In this document: positions 42,987 to 51,394 of the stretch, one piece after another
How the letters are laid out: the number at the start of each line of letters is the position of its first letter
Position numbering within the stretch: the stretch's first letter is position 1
From: Microbulbifer sp. THAF38
Lineage (GTDB): Bacteria; Pseudomonadota; Gammaproteobacteria; Pseudomonadales; Cellvibrionaceae
Direction of reading: 5' to 3'
Assembly (NCBI RefSeq): GCF_009363535.1
Contig: NZ_CP045369.1
Span: forward strand, 62,001-126,000
Length of the DNA: 64,000 bases
Notes under the pieces: generated by a model
What the model was told of the DNA's origin: nothing
What the model saw: only the letters and a program-made list of their open reading frames with translations
Databases searched by the model: none
Translations under genes and position numbers: made by a program

Positions 42987-44696
42987 ATGGAGAATCTAGC
43001 AGTGATAGGAAACCTACCCGTAGTCGTATTTATCGCCGGTGCAGTACTGGTCGGCTTGATTGTAATCGGTACTATTTTTGCGCGGCTTTATACCCGTGCC
43101 TCTAAAGAGCGTTCTTTTGTGCGTACCGGCATGGGTGGGCAAAAAGTCATTATGAATGGCGGCGCACTGGTGTTACCGGTATTACATGAAATTATCCCGG
43201 TGAATATGAATACCCTGCGCCTTGCGGTTTCCCGCAAAGAGCATCAGGCACTAATTACCAAGGATCGCATGCGTGTGGATGTACTCGCTGAGTTCTATCT
43301 GCGCGTGAAACCCGATGCCGAAGCGATTGCCAATGCGGCACAGACTTTGGGTTTGCGCACCCTGGACCCCGAAGCCTTAAAGGAAATGATTGAGGGTAAA
43401 TTTGTCGACGCGCTACGCTCTGTAGCTGCCGAGATGGAAATGGCAGAGTTGCATGAACAACGCAGCCAGTTTGTACAAAAAGTGCAGCAGGTAGTTTCTG
43501 AGGATCTGCTTAAAAACGGATTGGAACTGGAGTCAGTCTCATTGACCGGTCTGGATCAGACCCATAAAGAGTTCTTTAACCAGGACAATGTGTTCGATGC
43601 CGAAGGCCTTGCCAGCATGACTCGCTCCATCGAAGCGCGTCGCAAGGAAGTGAACGACGTCGAACAGGAAACCATGGTGCAGATCGAGAAGAAAAACCTC
43701 GAAGCCGAGCGCCAGAAACTGGAAATCGATAAGGAAAAACGCTACGCCCATTTGGAGCAACAACGCGAGTTGGAAAATCGCGAAGCCGCGCAAAAAGCCG
43801 ATATTGCTCGAGAACTGGCTGCACAAGAGCGGGCCGCACGTCAGGCCGAAATTGAGGCCCAGCGTGAAGTAAGTCAATCCCAGATTGCCGCAGAGCAGGC
43901 GACTAAACTCCTGGAAATTGAAAAGGAGCGTCGCTTAAAAGAGCAGGAAATTGAACGTGAGCGAATGCTCGATGAGCAGCGTATCTCCAAAGAAAAGTCG
44001 GTAGAGATTGCCGAGCAGGAACGTGCAATTGCCGTCGCAGAAAAATCTAAAGAGCAGTCCCAGGCAGACCAACAGGCTAATGTTGCCTTGGCGGAAGCGG
44101 TAAAAGCGGAAGAGCAGGTGCGTACCGCCAAGGACGTGGAAATTGCAGAGCGTGACAAGCGCATTGAGATTATCGAAGCGCAAAAGGTGGCTGAGCGTCA
44201 GGCTACCGGCATCAAGGTAATGGCCGAAGCGGAGAAATCGGCTGCAGAAGATAAAGCCGAAGCGCTACGCCTGCAGGCTTCTGCTGAGGCAGAAGCAATT
44301 CGCATCAAGGTCGAGGCTGATCGCGAGAAATACGCGGTGGATGCTGAAGGCCAGCGCTTGATGAACGAAGCATACAATAGCCTCAACGAAGCTCAGATTG
44401 CATTGAAGAAAGTGCTGAGTCTGCACGAGAATCTGCCCAATATTATCCGTGAAAGTGTTAAGCCTCTTGAAAGCATCGAGGGTATGAAGATCATCTCTGT
44501 TGAAGGTTTAAATGGCTTGGATGGTCGTGCGTCCAGTGGAATTCTGGATGGAGAATCAGAAGCTAAAGGCCAAAGCCTACCAGAAGCTTTAGTCGGCAGT
44601 GCTCTGAAGCACCGTGCTATGGCACCCTTAGTGGATTCCCTGCTAAAAGAGGCGGGGGTTGGTAACTTGAGCAAACCCGTAGAGATAGAAGTTTAG
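42987..44696 (+). CDS. yqiK: Flotillin family protein YqiK
   Basis: A 569-residue flotillin: N-terminal membrane anchor (PVVVFIAGAVLVGLIVIGTIFARLY), SPFH/band-7 domain (about 40-210), a very long Ala/Glu/Lys-rich coiled coil (about 215-460) and a C-terminal flotillin domain. It assembles ring-like or lipid-microdomain structures in the inner membrane. A strong terminator follows, ending the pspA-yqiJ-yqiK operon. A second SPFH protein lies at the end of the window. Confidence 0.93.
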   Translation: MENLAVIGNLPVVVFIAGAVLVGLIVIGTIFARLYTRASKERSFVRTGMGGQKVIMNGGALVLPVLHEIIPVNMNTLRLAVSRKEHQALITKDRMRVDVLAEFYLRVKPDAEAIANAAQTLGLRTLDPEALKEMIEGKFVDALRSVAAEMEMAELHEQRSQFVQKVQQVVSEDLLKNGLELESVSLTGLDQTHKEFFNQDNVFDAEGLASMTRSIEARRKEVNDVEQETMVQIEKKNLEAERQKLEIDKEKRYAHLEQQRELENREAAQKADIARELAAQERAARQAEIEAQREVSQSQIAAEQATKLLEIEKERRLKEQEIERERMLDEQRISKEKSVEIAEQERAIAVAEKSKEQSQADQQANVALAEAVKAEEQVRTAKDVEIAERDKRIEIIEAQKVAERQATGIKVMAEAEKSAAEDKAEALRLQASAEAEAIRIKVEADREKYAVDAEGQRLMNEAYNSLNEAQIALKKVLSLHENLPNIIRESVKPLESIEGMKIISVEGLNGLDGRASSGILDGESEAKGQSLPEALVGSALKHRAMAPLVDSLLKEAGVGNLSKPVEIEV

Positions 44697-44774
44697 TGTG
44701 GTTACGGATAAGGTAAAGAAGCATTATTAGAGCTTTATTTACTAATTTCTCAACTGATAAAAAATCAATCTCTC

Positions 44775-44811
44775 AACCCAGGCCTTTAAAATAGGCCTGG
44801 GTTATTTTTTT
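44775..44811 (+). terminator. Terminator of the pspA-yqiJ-yqiK operon
   Basis: Perfect 11-base stem AACCCAGGCCT / AGGCCTGGGTT, loop TTAAAAT, then ATTTTTTT. Confidence 0.93.
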
Positions 44812-44827
44812 AAAGGGAAGGCAATTT

Positions 44828-45391
44828 ATGAAACGCTGCACAAGTTGTAAAAATGGTGTGCTTAAGACAGGTTTTTTGGAAGAGTTATTTCGTGCACATA
44901 CCTGCTCCAACTGTGGGGGAAACTGGGTTCTGGTTGAGGACTATCTGAGTTGGAAAAGAAAAAATGCCGATTACCAGTTTTCAGATAACCTAGATATCCT
45001 GAATGAAGAGGTGGCTGAAGATACCAAGAAAGCTATTTTATGTCCGGTATCTGGCGTAATTATGCAGAAATTTAAAATTACTGCAGGCAGTGAGCACCGT
45101 TTGGATTATAGTCCAGCAGTTGGTGGTATTTGGCTGGATAAGGGCGAATGGGAGCTGCTTAAGACTGAAGGGCTTGCAGGTTCCTTGAACTTTTTAGTTA
45201 CCAATGAATGGCAAAAGAAACTCAGAGACAGTAATGCTAGAGAGACTTTCTCTGAAGTTTATCGGAAACGCTTTGGAGAGGAGACCTATGGAAAGGTGAA
45301 GGAGTTTCGTGTGTGGCTACAAAACCAAGAGAACAAGGCTGATATTACAGCCTATTTAGTTGCAGAAGATCCTTATTCTGCCGAGCGCTGA
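44828..45391 (+). CDS. Zinc-ribbon (zf-TFIIB-like) protein
   Basis: A 187-residue cytoplasmic protein. The N-terminus holds a clear treble-type zinc ribbon with CTSC and CSNC pairs (about 4-30). A second zf-TFIIB-like unit follows (LCPVSGVIMQKFKI ... YSPAVGGIWLDKGEWELL), which keeps the GGIWLDKGE fold signature but has lost three of its four Cys. The C-terminus is helical and charged. The function is unknown. It follows the flotillin operon but has its own transcript because of the terminator at 44775. Confidence 0.75.
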   Translation: MKRCTSCKNGVLKTGFLEELFRAHTCSNCGGNWVLVEDYLSWKRKNADYQFSDNLDILNEEVAEDTKKAILCPVSGVIMQKFKITAGSEHRLDYSPAVGGIWLDKGEWELLKTEGLAGSLNFLVTNEWQKKLRDSNARETFSEVYRKRFGEETYGKVKEFRVWLQNQENKADITAYLVAEDPYSAER

Positions 45392-45489
45392 GTTGAATCA
45401 AATTAAGTGTTACGGTGGAATAATCTATACGCCGTAGATTTTTCCTCTTTTGATGGCAGACTGCAATTTCATCAGCTTTTATTAAAGCC

Positions 45490-46443
45490 ATGGAATACAA
45501 GGACTATTACAAGATTCTCGGTCTGGAGCGGAACGCTGATCAGGCGGAGATAAAACGTGCCTATCGAAAGTTGGCGCGTAAATACCACCCCGATGTGAGT
45601 AATGAAAAGGATGCGGAGGAGCGCTTTAAAGAGGTGAATGAGGCCTACGAAGTGCTCAAGGACCCGGAGAAGCGCGCAGCTTATGACCAGTTGGGAAGTG
45701 GCTTTCAGTCTGGTCAGGACTTCCGGCCACCACCTAATTGGGATCAGGGTTTTGAGTTCCACGGCGGTGGTTATACCGATGCCGATAGTGAGGCTTTCAG
45801 CGATTTTTTTGAGAGTTTGTTTGGGCGGGGTGGATTTAGTCAGGGCTATGGCGGCAGGCAGCGGCGCCAGTACAGCGCTCAGGGGGAAAACACCTACGCG
45901 CGAATCGCCATAGACCTGGAGGATAGTTATCGCGGCAGCAGCCGGCAGATTACCCTCAAGCACACCGTGTTGGGCGCAGATGGGCGCCCCCAGCTGGAGG
46001 AACGCACTCTAAACGTCAAGATTCCCAAAGGTATTACCGAAGGCCAACAAATCCGCCTGGCCGGGCAGGGGGAAGCGGGTATTGGTGGGGGTAAGGCCGG
46101 CGATCTCTATCTGGAAATTACGTTCAATCCCCACCGCCTTTACCATACCGAGGGCACAACGGTTTACCTGGACCTACCCCTGGCTCCCTGGGAAATGGCT
46201 CTGGGTGCGAAGGTACAGGTCCCCACACCGAGCGGCTCCCTAAAAGTTACTATCCCCGCCAATAGTGAAAACGGTAAGAAACTGCGCCTCAAGGGTCGGG
46301 GGATACCCGCCAAGCAGCCTGGAGACATGTATATTGTGCTGCAGACGGTTACACCTACTGCGACTACTGATGCCCAGCGCGACGCCTATCGCCAGTTCAG
46401 TGAGGCATTTGATTTCAACCCGCGCCAATCCATGGGGAGCTGA
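45490..46443 (+). CDS. cbpA: DnaJ-family co-chaperone CbpA
   Basis: A 317-residue CbpA: J domain with HPD (YYKILGLERNADQAEIKRAYRKLARKYHPDVS, about 5-36), Gly/Phe-rich linker (GRGGFSQGYGG), then the C-terminal substrate-binding domains (IPKGITEGQQIRLAGQGE, KVQVPTPSGSLKVTIP). There is no zinc-finger domain, as in CbpA. It works with DnaK and is also a nucleoid-associated DNA-binding protein. cbpM follows 2 bases later. Confidence 0.95.
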   Translation: MEYKDYYKILGLERNADQAEIKRAYRKLARKYHPDVSNEKDAEERFKEVNEAYEVLKDPEKRAAYDQLGSGFQSGQDFRPPPNWDQGFEFHGGGYTDADSEAFSDFFESLFGRGGFSQGYGGRQRRQYSAQGENTYARIAIDLEDSYRGSSRQITLKHTVLGADGRPQLEERTLNVKIPKGITEGQQIRLAGQGEAGIGGGKAGDLYLEITFNPHRLYHTEGTTVYLDLPLAPWEMALGAKVQVPTPSGSLKVTIPANSENGKKLRLKGRGIPAKQPGDMYIVLQTVTPTATTDAQRDAYRQFSEAFDFNPRQSMGS

Positions 46444-46445
46444 TT

Positions 46446-46769
46446 ATGAAGGTCAGAAGGACTGAGCAGGTGACCGGTGTGCTCCTGGATGAAGAGAGCG
46501 AACTGAGTCTGAGCGAGTTGTGCCGCGCCTGTGAGCTTCCGGCGGAACGTATCTTAGCGCTGGTAGAGGAGGGCATTATCGAGCCCCGCTCTCGTAAACC
46601 CCGTTGGCGCTTTAGTGGTATTTGCGTGCGCAGGGTTCGCCGCGTCTATACGCTGGAGCGGGATCTGGGGGTCAATCTAGCCGGTGCGGCGTTGGCGTTG
46701 GAGTTACTCGAAGAGATAGAGCGGTTACAGGCACAGCTGGCGCGATTAGAGCAGCGGCGTAAACCTTAA
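46446..46769 (+). CDS. cbpM: Chaperone modulator CbpM
   Basis: A 107-residue helical protein of the MerR-like CbpM family, which binds the J domain of CbpA and inhibits it. Motifs: LSELCRACELPAERILALVEEGIIEPR and DLGVNLAGAALALELLEEIERL. The start is 3 bases after cbpA. Its stop overlaps the convergent GDPD gene by 4 bases. Confidence 0.93.
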   Translation: MKVRRTEQVTGVLLDEESELSLSELCRACELPAERILALVEEGIIEPRSRKPRWRFSGICVRRVRRVYTLERDLGVNLAGAALALELLEEIERLQAQLARLEQRRKP

Positions 46770-47761
46770 TGTTCTTGGCTGCCGGCACGTAAGAAAGGGC
46801 CAATGATCTCGATTTTTTCAACCCAAATAGCGCCGCTGTAACCTTGGGGTAGATGATTTAGCTCCTCGGGGCTGTGCACACCGGCCAATCCACTCTGGCC
46901 CTTTTCATGATCTACTGCCATTACCAGGCTGCCGGCCTGCCTCATCCGCACAGCAAAGCGATTAGGCCAACCCCAAAGGGCCCACTGCCAAGTATTGGGA
47001 GCGATCACAATACTGTTATGACAGGATTTGGGAATATAGCCACTCCACCCAACCAGCAGATACCCCAGTACACAACTTTTTGCGCTGTCCTTACTAAAGG
47101 CCAAAGTTTTGGGCCTTAACTCCCGTATTCTTGCGATGGGGCGGGTGCCGCCGTAGACCATTAAGCGGGAATTAGAGAGTAGCTGGTGTTGGCGTAAATA
47201 GTTATTCAGTCGGTCTGCTTCATTGGGATCATTACTTTTTATATTGATCAGAAATTGTCGATCGGGGAAGTGTTGAAAAACTTCTTTCAATGTGGGTATC
47301 AATCCTATGCCTTGGCCTCGAAAGGGAAAGGTTGTACCGCCATCGAAAGTGTAGCCATAGCCAACATCGAGCTTCTTCAGGTCGGTGATGGCATGCTCCC
47401 GAGTGACGCCACTTCCGTTTGTGCGGCAATCCAAAGTCCAGTCATGAAAGACGGCAAACTCACCATCGGTTGTGGGATGGATATCGAGTTCGACAATATC
47501 CGCGCCATGCGCAAATGCTGCCTCCATGGAGGGAATGGTGTTTTCCAGATAGCGGTGTTCTGGATTGAATATGCGAATAGCCGTGCAATCGTCACGTCCT
47601 AGATTATCGCGATTATAGGTTTGGTAGACACCACGATGGGAGATAAGAATGGGCTCCCCCTGGGGCGTTGGAGCCAGCCAGGAAGCATTTAATAGGTAAA
47701 TAGCTCCAAAACCAAATAAAGAACCCAACATGCCAACTTTGGCAAAAATGCCCAGCTTCAT
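46766..47761 (-). CDS. Glycerophosphodiester phosphodiesterase family protein
   Basis: A 331-residue protein with N-terminal signal anchor (MLGSLFGFGAIYLL). GDPD motifs: [51 protein letters not shown]. It hydrolyses glycerophosphodiesters to glycerol 3-phosphate and alcohols, probably on the periplasmic side. The HRG, ENT and ELD/H residues are intact. It is convergent with cbpM. Confidence 0.9.
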   Translation of the reverse strand: MKLGIFAKVGMLGSLFGFGAIYLLNASWLAPTPQGEPILISHRGVYQTYNRDNLGRDDCTAIRIFNPEHRYLENTIPSMEAAFAHGADIVELDIHPTTDGEFAVFHDWTLDCRTNGSGVTREHAITDLKKLDVGYGYTFDGGTTFPFRGQGIGLIPTLKEVFQHFPDRQFLINIKSNDPNEADRLNNYLRQHQLLSNSRLMVYGGTRPIARIRELRPKTLAFSKDSAKSCVLGYLLVGWSGYIPKSCHNSIVIAPNTWQWALWGWPNRFAVRMRQAGSLVMAVDHEKGQSGLAGVHSPEELNHLPQGYSGAIWVEKIEIIGPFLRAGSQEH

Positions 47762-47901
47762 AAAAGCATCTCCGCCATGATTTCCCTTGAGCTGCTGCCA
47801 ATACTAGCTGGCACTGCTACAAAAGAACGGGCTTTTTGGGGGCAAATTATGGCGAATTCAGGCGGCAAACTTGGGGTGGTGTGAAGCCACCCCAAGTATG
47901 G

Positions 47902-48882
47902 TTAAAGAGCGGCTTTGGTAATCGTGGTGATCAGGTAGCCGGTATAAACGAGGTAGGCGGTTAGCAGGGCTCCCCCTTCCCAGCGGTTGATACGTCCCTG
48001 GCCGCGAAAGCCATAGGCGAAGACAAATAGGGCGAGGGTCAGGCCGATCACCATGGGCCAGTCTCTGGTGAGTACTTCAGGTGGCACACTGGACATGGGG
48101 GCGATAGTGCCGGCAATCCCCACCACGGCCAGCAGATTGAACATATTCGAACCTACCACGTTGCCGATGGCGATATCGTGTTCGCCTTTTCGCGCGGCCA
48201 CTATGGTGGCTGCCAGTTCTGGTAGAGAAGTACCGAGAGCGACGATGGTGAGGCCGATAATCAGATCACTAACACCCAGAGACTCGGCGATGGTGACCGC
48301 TCCCCAAACCAGCAACCTTGAGCTGACAATCAGAAGTATTAAGCCGGCAACTACCCAGAATAGAGCTCGGCCCAGAGGCATAGCGTGTTCTTCCAGCTCC
48401 TCAGCCACCTCGCCTTCCAGCTTATCGCCTTTGCCACGCAGGGCAGAGAATACGCTCCAGCCGATCAAACCGAAGAAACCCAGTAACAGAATTACCGATT
48501 CCCAGCGCTCCAGCTTGTCATTCCATAGGAAGGCACCACTCAGCAGGGTGATCGCCATTAACAGTGGCAACTCTTTGCGCACGATTTTCGAATGTACGCT
48601 CAAGGGAATAATCAGGGCGCTGAGGCCCAGAATCAGGCCGGTATTGGCGATATTGGAGCCGTAGGCGTTACCCAGGGCCAGGCCGGGACTGCCATCCAGT
48701 GCGGCGATGGCGGAGACCACCATTTCCGGTGCCGAGGTACCGAAGCCAACAATCACCATGCCGATCAACAGTGTGGGCATGCCGGCGTGCTTGGCCGTGG
48801 CTGCGGCGCCCTCCACGAAGCGGTCAGCACTCCAGACCAGCACAATAAAGCCGGCAATGATGGCGAGAGCGGCGAGAAGCAT
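47902..48882 (-). CDS. Calcium/sodium antiporter (YrbG-like)
   Basis: A 326-residue CaCA-family exchanger with ten predicted helices in two inverted repeats. The alpha repeats carry GFGTSAPEMVVSAIAALDGSPGLALGNAYGSNIANTG and ALGTSLPELAATIVAARKGEHDIAIGNVVGSNMFN. It moves Ca(II) out in exchange for Na+ or H+. It stands alone. The + strand 349 bases beyond it hold the structured leader of the Cys-rich lipoprotein. Confidence 0.92.
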   Translation of the reverse strand: MLLAALAIIAGFIVLVWSADRFVEGAAATAKHAGMPTLLIGMVIVGFGTSAPEMVVSAIAALDGSPGLALGNAYGSNIANTGLILGLSALIIPLSVHSKIVRKELPLLMAITLLSGAFLWNDKLERWESVILLLGFFGLIGWSVFSALRGKGDKLEGEVAEELEEHAMPLGRALFWVVAGLILLIVSSRLLVWGAVTIAESLGVSDLIIGLTIVALGTSLPELAATIVAARKGEHDIAIGNVVGSNMFNLLAVVGIAGTIAPMSSVPPEVLTRDWPMVIGLTLALFVFAYGFRGQGRINRWEGGALLTAYLVYTGYLITTITKAAL

Positions 48883-49231
48883 AGGCAGTCCTTTAAAGTT
48901 ACAGGCGGAATTGGGGCATAGCCCGACAAACGGGGAGCGATTGTACCGGCTCTCGGCGTCACAATCAGTGGCTTGCCAAAGAGACAGGCGCGATATCTGT
49001 AAAAAATCGAAAGTGTCCCGTCAGTCAGATGGTTCTGCTGCCAGTGTGGGCTACAGTCAATGCATGGCCCGGTAAATCTACGGGATGGCTGAGAGGCTCT
49101 GTGCCCCGGTGCGAAGCCCGCTCAGTTGGTGGAGATGTCGGGTATGTTTACGCGGGTCGCACAGAGCCATGGGCGGCGGATTCCGCGATATCCATGTCAC
49201 CGGCCACTCGCCGGCTAGTTAGGAGGCCTAT
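48883..49231 (+). other. Structured leader region of the Cys-rich lipoprotein
   Basis: 349 bases without a gene. At 49095-49104 GGCTCTGTGC pairs perfectly with GCACAGAGCC at 49159-49168. Inside, CCCGC (49117-49121) pairs with GCGGG (49152-49156). Downstream, a CCGGC/GCCGG hairpin (about 49200-49216) precedes the ribosome site AGGAGG (49221-49226). This could be a riboswitch-like or other regulated leader. It matches no riboswitch consensus I know: TPP, cobalamin, Mn and guanidine-I were considered and did not fit. Confidence 0.4.
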
Positions 49232-49480
49232 ATGCAACTCAAAGCTTCAATCGGAATACTGGCGGCTGCCCTGGTGCTGACCCTATCCGCCTGTGAACAG
49301 AGGAAAAAGGAAGAATCCATGGACAAAAGCGGCATGGGCACCGCTGAAACCGGATGCTGCCAGCATGCGGAAAGTGCCTGCGCTGGGGATGTGTCCAAGT
49401 CTCAGTGTGACCAGATGAGCGGTAAGTTTCATAAGGATCATATGTGCCGAACGGATACCGGCAAGTGCGCCCGTAAATAG
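49232..49480 (+). CDS. Small Cys-rich lipoprotein
   Basis: An 82-residue lipoprotein (lipobox LSAC) with eight further residues of Cys/His/Met character: GCCQHAESACAG, SQCDQMSG, HKDHMCRTDTGKC. The number and spacing of Cys suggest metal binding or disulfides in the periplasm. A strong AGGAGG lies 6 bases before the ATG. It is monocistronic, with its own terminator and a structured leader. The function is unknown. Metal response is a reasonable guess only. Confidence 0.7.
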   Translation: MQLKASIGILAAALVLTLSACEQRKKEESMDKSGMGTAETGCCQHAESACAGDVSKSQCDQMSGKFHKDHMCRTDTGKCARK

Positions 49481-49491
49481 CGCTATTTGCT

Positions 49492-49528
49492 GAGGGTGCG
49501 GCACAAGCCAGTGCTGCACCCTCTTTTC
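49492..49528 (+). terminator. Terminator after the Cys-rich lipoprotein
   Basis: GAGGGTGCGGCAC / GTGCTGCACCCTC with loop AAGCCA and TTTT. Confidence 0.8.
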
Positions 49529-49637
49529 TCACATTGTTCAGTTCTGCTAAGCCCCCCTTCTGACTGCTCGCATATCTGCGAAAACCAACCATCTCAAGTG
49601 ACCAAAGACGGCCCTCTGGTATGTCTTTCTGGCACCC

Positions 49638-49666
49638 TTGACATTAGTTACATCTGCAACTAACTT
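49638..49666 (+). promoter_or_regulatory. Promoter of the tyrosine-degradation operon with dyad
   Basis: TTGACA (49638-49643), a 17-base spacer and TAACTT (49661-49666). The spacer contains the dyad TTAGTT-N8-AACTAA (49644-49663), a likely operator. It lies about 75 bases before the first gene. The regulator is not in the window. Confidence 0.5.
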
Positions 49667-49738
49667 CGTTTGCGCTTGAAATTAACCAGCGCGCAGCCCC
49701 GATAAATGGCGCCGCGAAGATAAGAGACGGAGGACTGC

Positions 49739-50818
49739 ATGGCCGACTTATTTGAGAACCCGATGGGTTTGGATGGCTTCGAATTTGTAGAATTCACTGC
49801 GCCGGAAAAAGGCATTCTCGAAACTGTGTTTACCGCCATGGGCTTTACTAAGGTGGCCCGCCACCGCTCCAAAGCGGTGGAGTTGTGGCGCCAGGGTGAT
49901 ATCAACTTTGTCACCAACTACGAGCCCAGCAGCCACGCCTATTACTATGCCCAGGAGCATGGTCCCTCCGCCTGTGGTCTGGCCTTCCGTGTGAAAGATG
50001 CCAAGTTTGCCTACGAGGAGGCTCTGCGCAAGGGCGCTCAGCCAGTAAACGTACAGACTGGCCCGATGGAACTGAAACTGCCGGCCATCAAAGGCATTGG
50101 TGGTGCGACCCTGTACCTGATCGACCGCTACAAAGAAGGCGAGTCCATCTACGATATCGACTTTATCTGGGAAGAGGGCGTAGACCGTCGCCCCGAAGGT
50201 TGTGGCTTCCACACTCTCGATCACCTCACCCACAACGTTTATCGTGGCCGCATGGATTACTGGGCCAAGTACTACGAGGATCTGTTTAATTTCCGCGAGA
50301 TCCGCTATTTCGACATCAAGGGCGAATACACCGGTCTGCTGTCCAAGGCTATGACTGCGCCGGATGGCAAGATCCGCATCCCGCTGAACGAAGAAGCGGC
50401 CGGTGGCGGCGGCCAGATCGAAGAATTCCTGATGAAGTACAACGGCGAGGGTATCCAACATATCGCCTTCGCCTGTGACGATCTGGTGGCCTGTTGGGAT
50501 CGTCTGAAAGAGCGCGGCATGGAGTTTATGACCCCGCCGCCGGACACCTACTACGAAATGCTGGAAGAGCGCTTGCCGGGCCACGGTGAGCCCACCGACG
50601 AATTCCAGAGCCGCGGCATTCTGCTCGATGGCACTACCGAGGGCGGTCAACCGCGCCTGCTGCTGCAGATTTTCTCTGCCAATATGCTCGGCCCGGTATT
50701 CTTTGAGTTTATCCAGCGCAAGGAAGATGAAGGGTTTGGCGAGGGCAACTTCAAGGCCCTGTTTGAATCCATTGAGCGCGACCAGCTCAAGCGCGGCGTC
50801 ATTAAAGAAAAGGAATAA
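49739..50818 (+). CDS. hppD: 4-hydroxyphenylpyruvate dioxygenase
   Basis: A 359-residue Fe(II) dioxygenase turning 4-hydroxyphenylpyruvate into homogentisate in tyrosine catabolism. Two VOC domains. Iron ligands are His in the [13 protein letters not shown] segment, His in [11 protein letters not shown], and Glu in the C-terminal [10 protein letters not shown]-like GGAGG lies just upstream. It is followed by a VOC-family gene and an FAH-family gene, so the operon covers parts of tyrosine breakdown. Homogentisate dioxygenase is not in the window. Confidence 0.96.
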   Translation: MADLFENPMGLDGFEFVEFTAPEKGILETVFTAMGFTKVARHRSKAVELWRQGDINFVTNYEPSSHAYYYAQEHGPSACGLAFRVKDAKFAYEEALRKGAQPVNVQTGPMELKLPAIKGIGGATLYLIDRYKEGESIYDIDFIWEEGVDRRPEGCGFHTLDHLTHNVYRGRMDYWAKYYEDLFNFREIRYFDIKGEYTGLLSKAMTAPDGKIRIPLNEEAAGGGGQIEEFLMKYNGEGIQHIAFACDDLVACWDRLKERGMEFMTPPPDTYYEMLEERLPGHGEPTDEFQSRGILLDGTTEGGQPRLLLQIFSANMLGPVFFEFIQRKEDEGFGEGNFKALFESIERDQLKRGVIKEKE

Positions 50819-50833
50819 CAACCGGAGGCTTCA

Positions 50834-51394
50834 ATGGGCATTAAGCGCATTCACCACGTGGCGTATCGCTGCAGGGACGCCAAGGAGACCGTGGAATTTT
50901 ATCGCGATCTTCTCGGCATGGACTTCCAGCTGGCCATTGCCGAAAACGAGGTACCCTCAACCGGTGAGCCGGACCCCTACATGCATGTCTTTATGGATGC
51001 GGGTATGGGGAATGTGCTTGCCTTCTTCGAAATCCCCAACTCTCCGGAGATGGGGCGCGATGAAAATACCCCCAAGTGGGTGCAGCATATCGCTTTCGAA
51101 GTGGAGTCCATGGAAGAAATGCTCGCGACCAAAGAGAAGCTGGAAGCGGCGGGGGTCGATGTACTCGGCCCTACCGACCACACCATTTTCCAGTCAATCT
51201 ACTTCTTTGATCCCAACGGCCACCGCATCGAGCTGGCTGCTAACACCGCTAAGCCCGGTATGCACAAAGAGCTGAAGCGTGTTGCGGAAGATATGCTGGA
51301 AGAGTGGTCGCGCACTAAAAAAGCCCCAAGGCATGCAGCCTGGATGCATGGGGAAGAAGAGTTTGTGGAAAAAGTTGAAGGGGAGGCACAGTGA
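50834..51394 (+). CDS. VOC-family protein of tyrosine-degradation operon
   Basis: A 186-residue vicinal-oxygen-chelate protein with two betaalphabetabetabeta modules: IHHVAYRCRDAKETVEFYRDLLG, MHVFMDAGMGNVLAFFE, QHIAFEVES and FFDPNGHRIELAAN, a glyoxalase-like layout. The reaction is not known. It starts 16 bases after hppD and overlaps the next gene by 4 bases (GTGA), so it belongs to the same operon. It could act on a catabolic intermediate, but that is inference. Confidence 0.88.
   Translation: MGIKRIHHVAYRCRDAKETVEFYRDLLGMDFQLAIAENEVPSTGEPDPYMHVFMDAGMGNVLAFFEIPNSPEMGRDENTPKWVQHIAFEVESMEEMLATKEKLEAAGVDVLGPTDHTIFQSIYFFDPNGHRIELAANTAKPGMHKELKRVAEDMLEEWSRTKKAPRHAAWMHGEEEFVEKVEGEAQ

Noticed and set aside
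49081..49100. CTGAGA next to a G-rich stretch, as in TPP riboswitches
   Set aside because: The partner elements of the TPP consensus (ACC...GAACCTGA) are absent, and the helix pattern differs.
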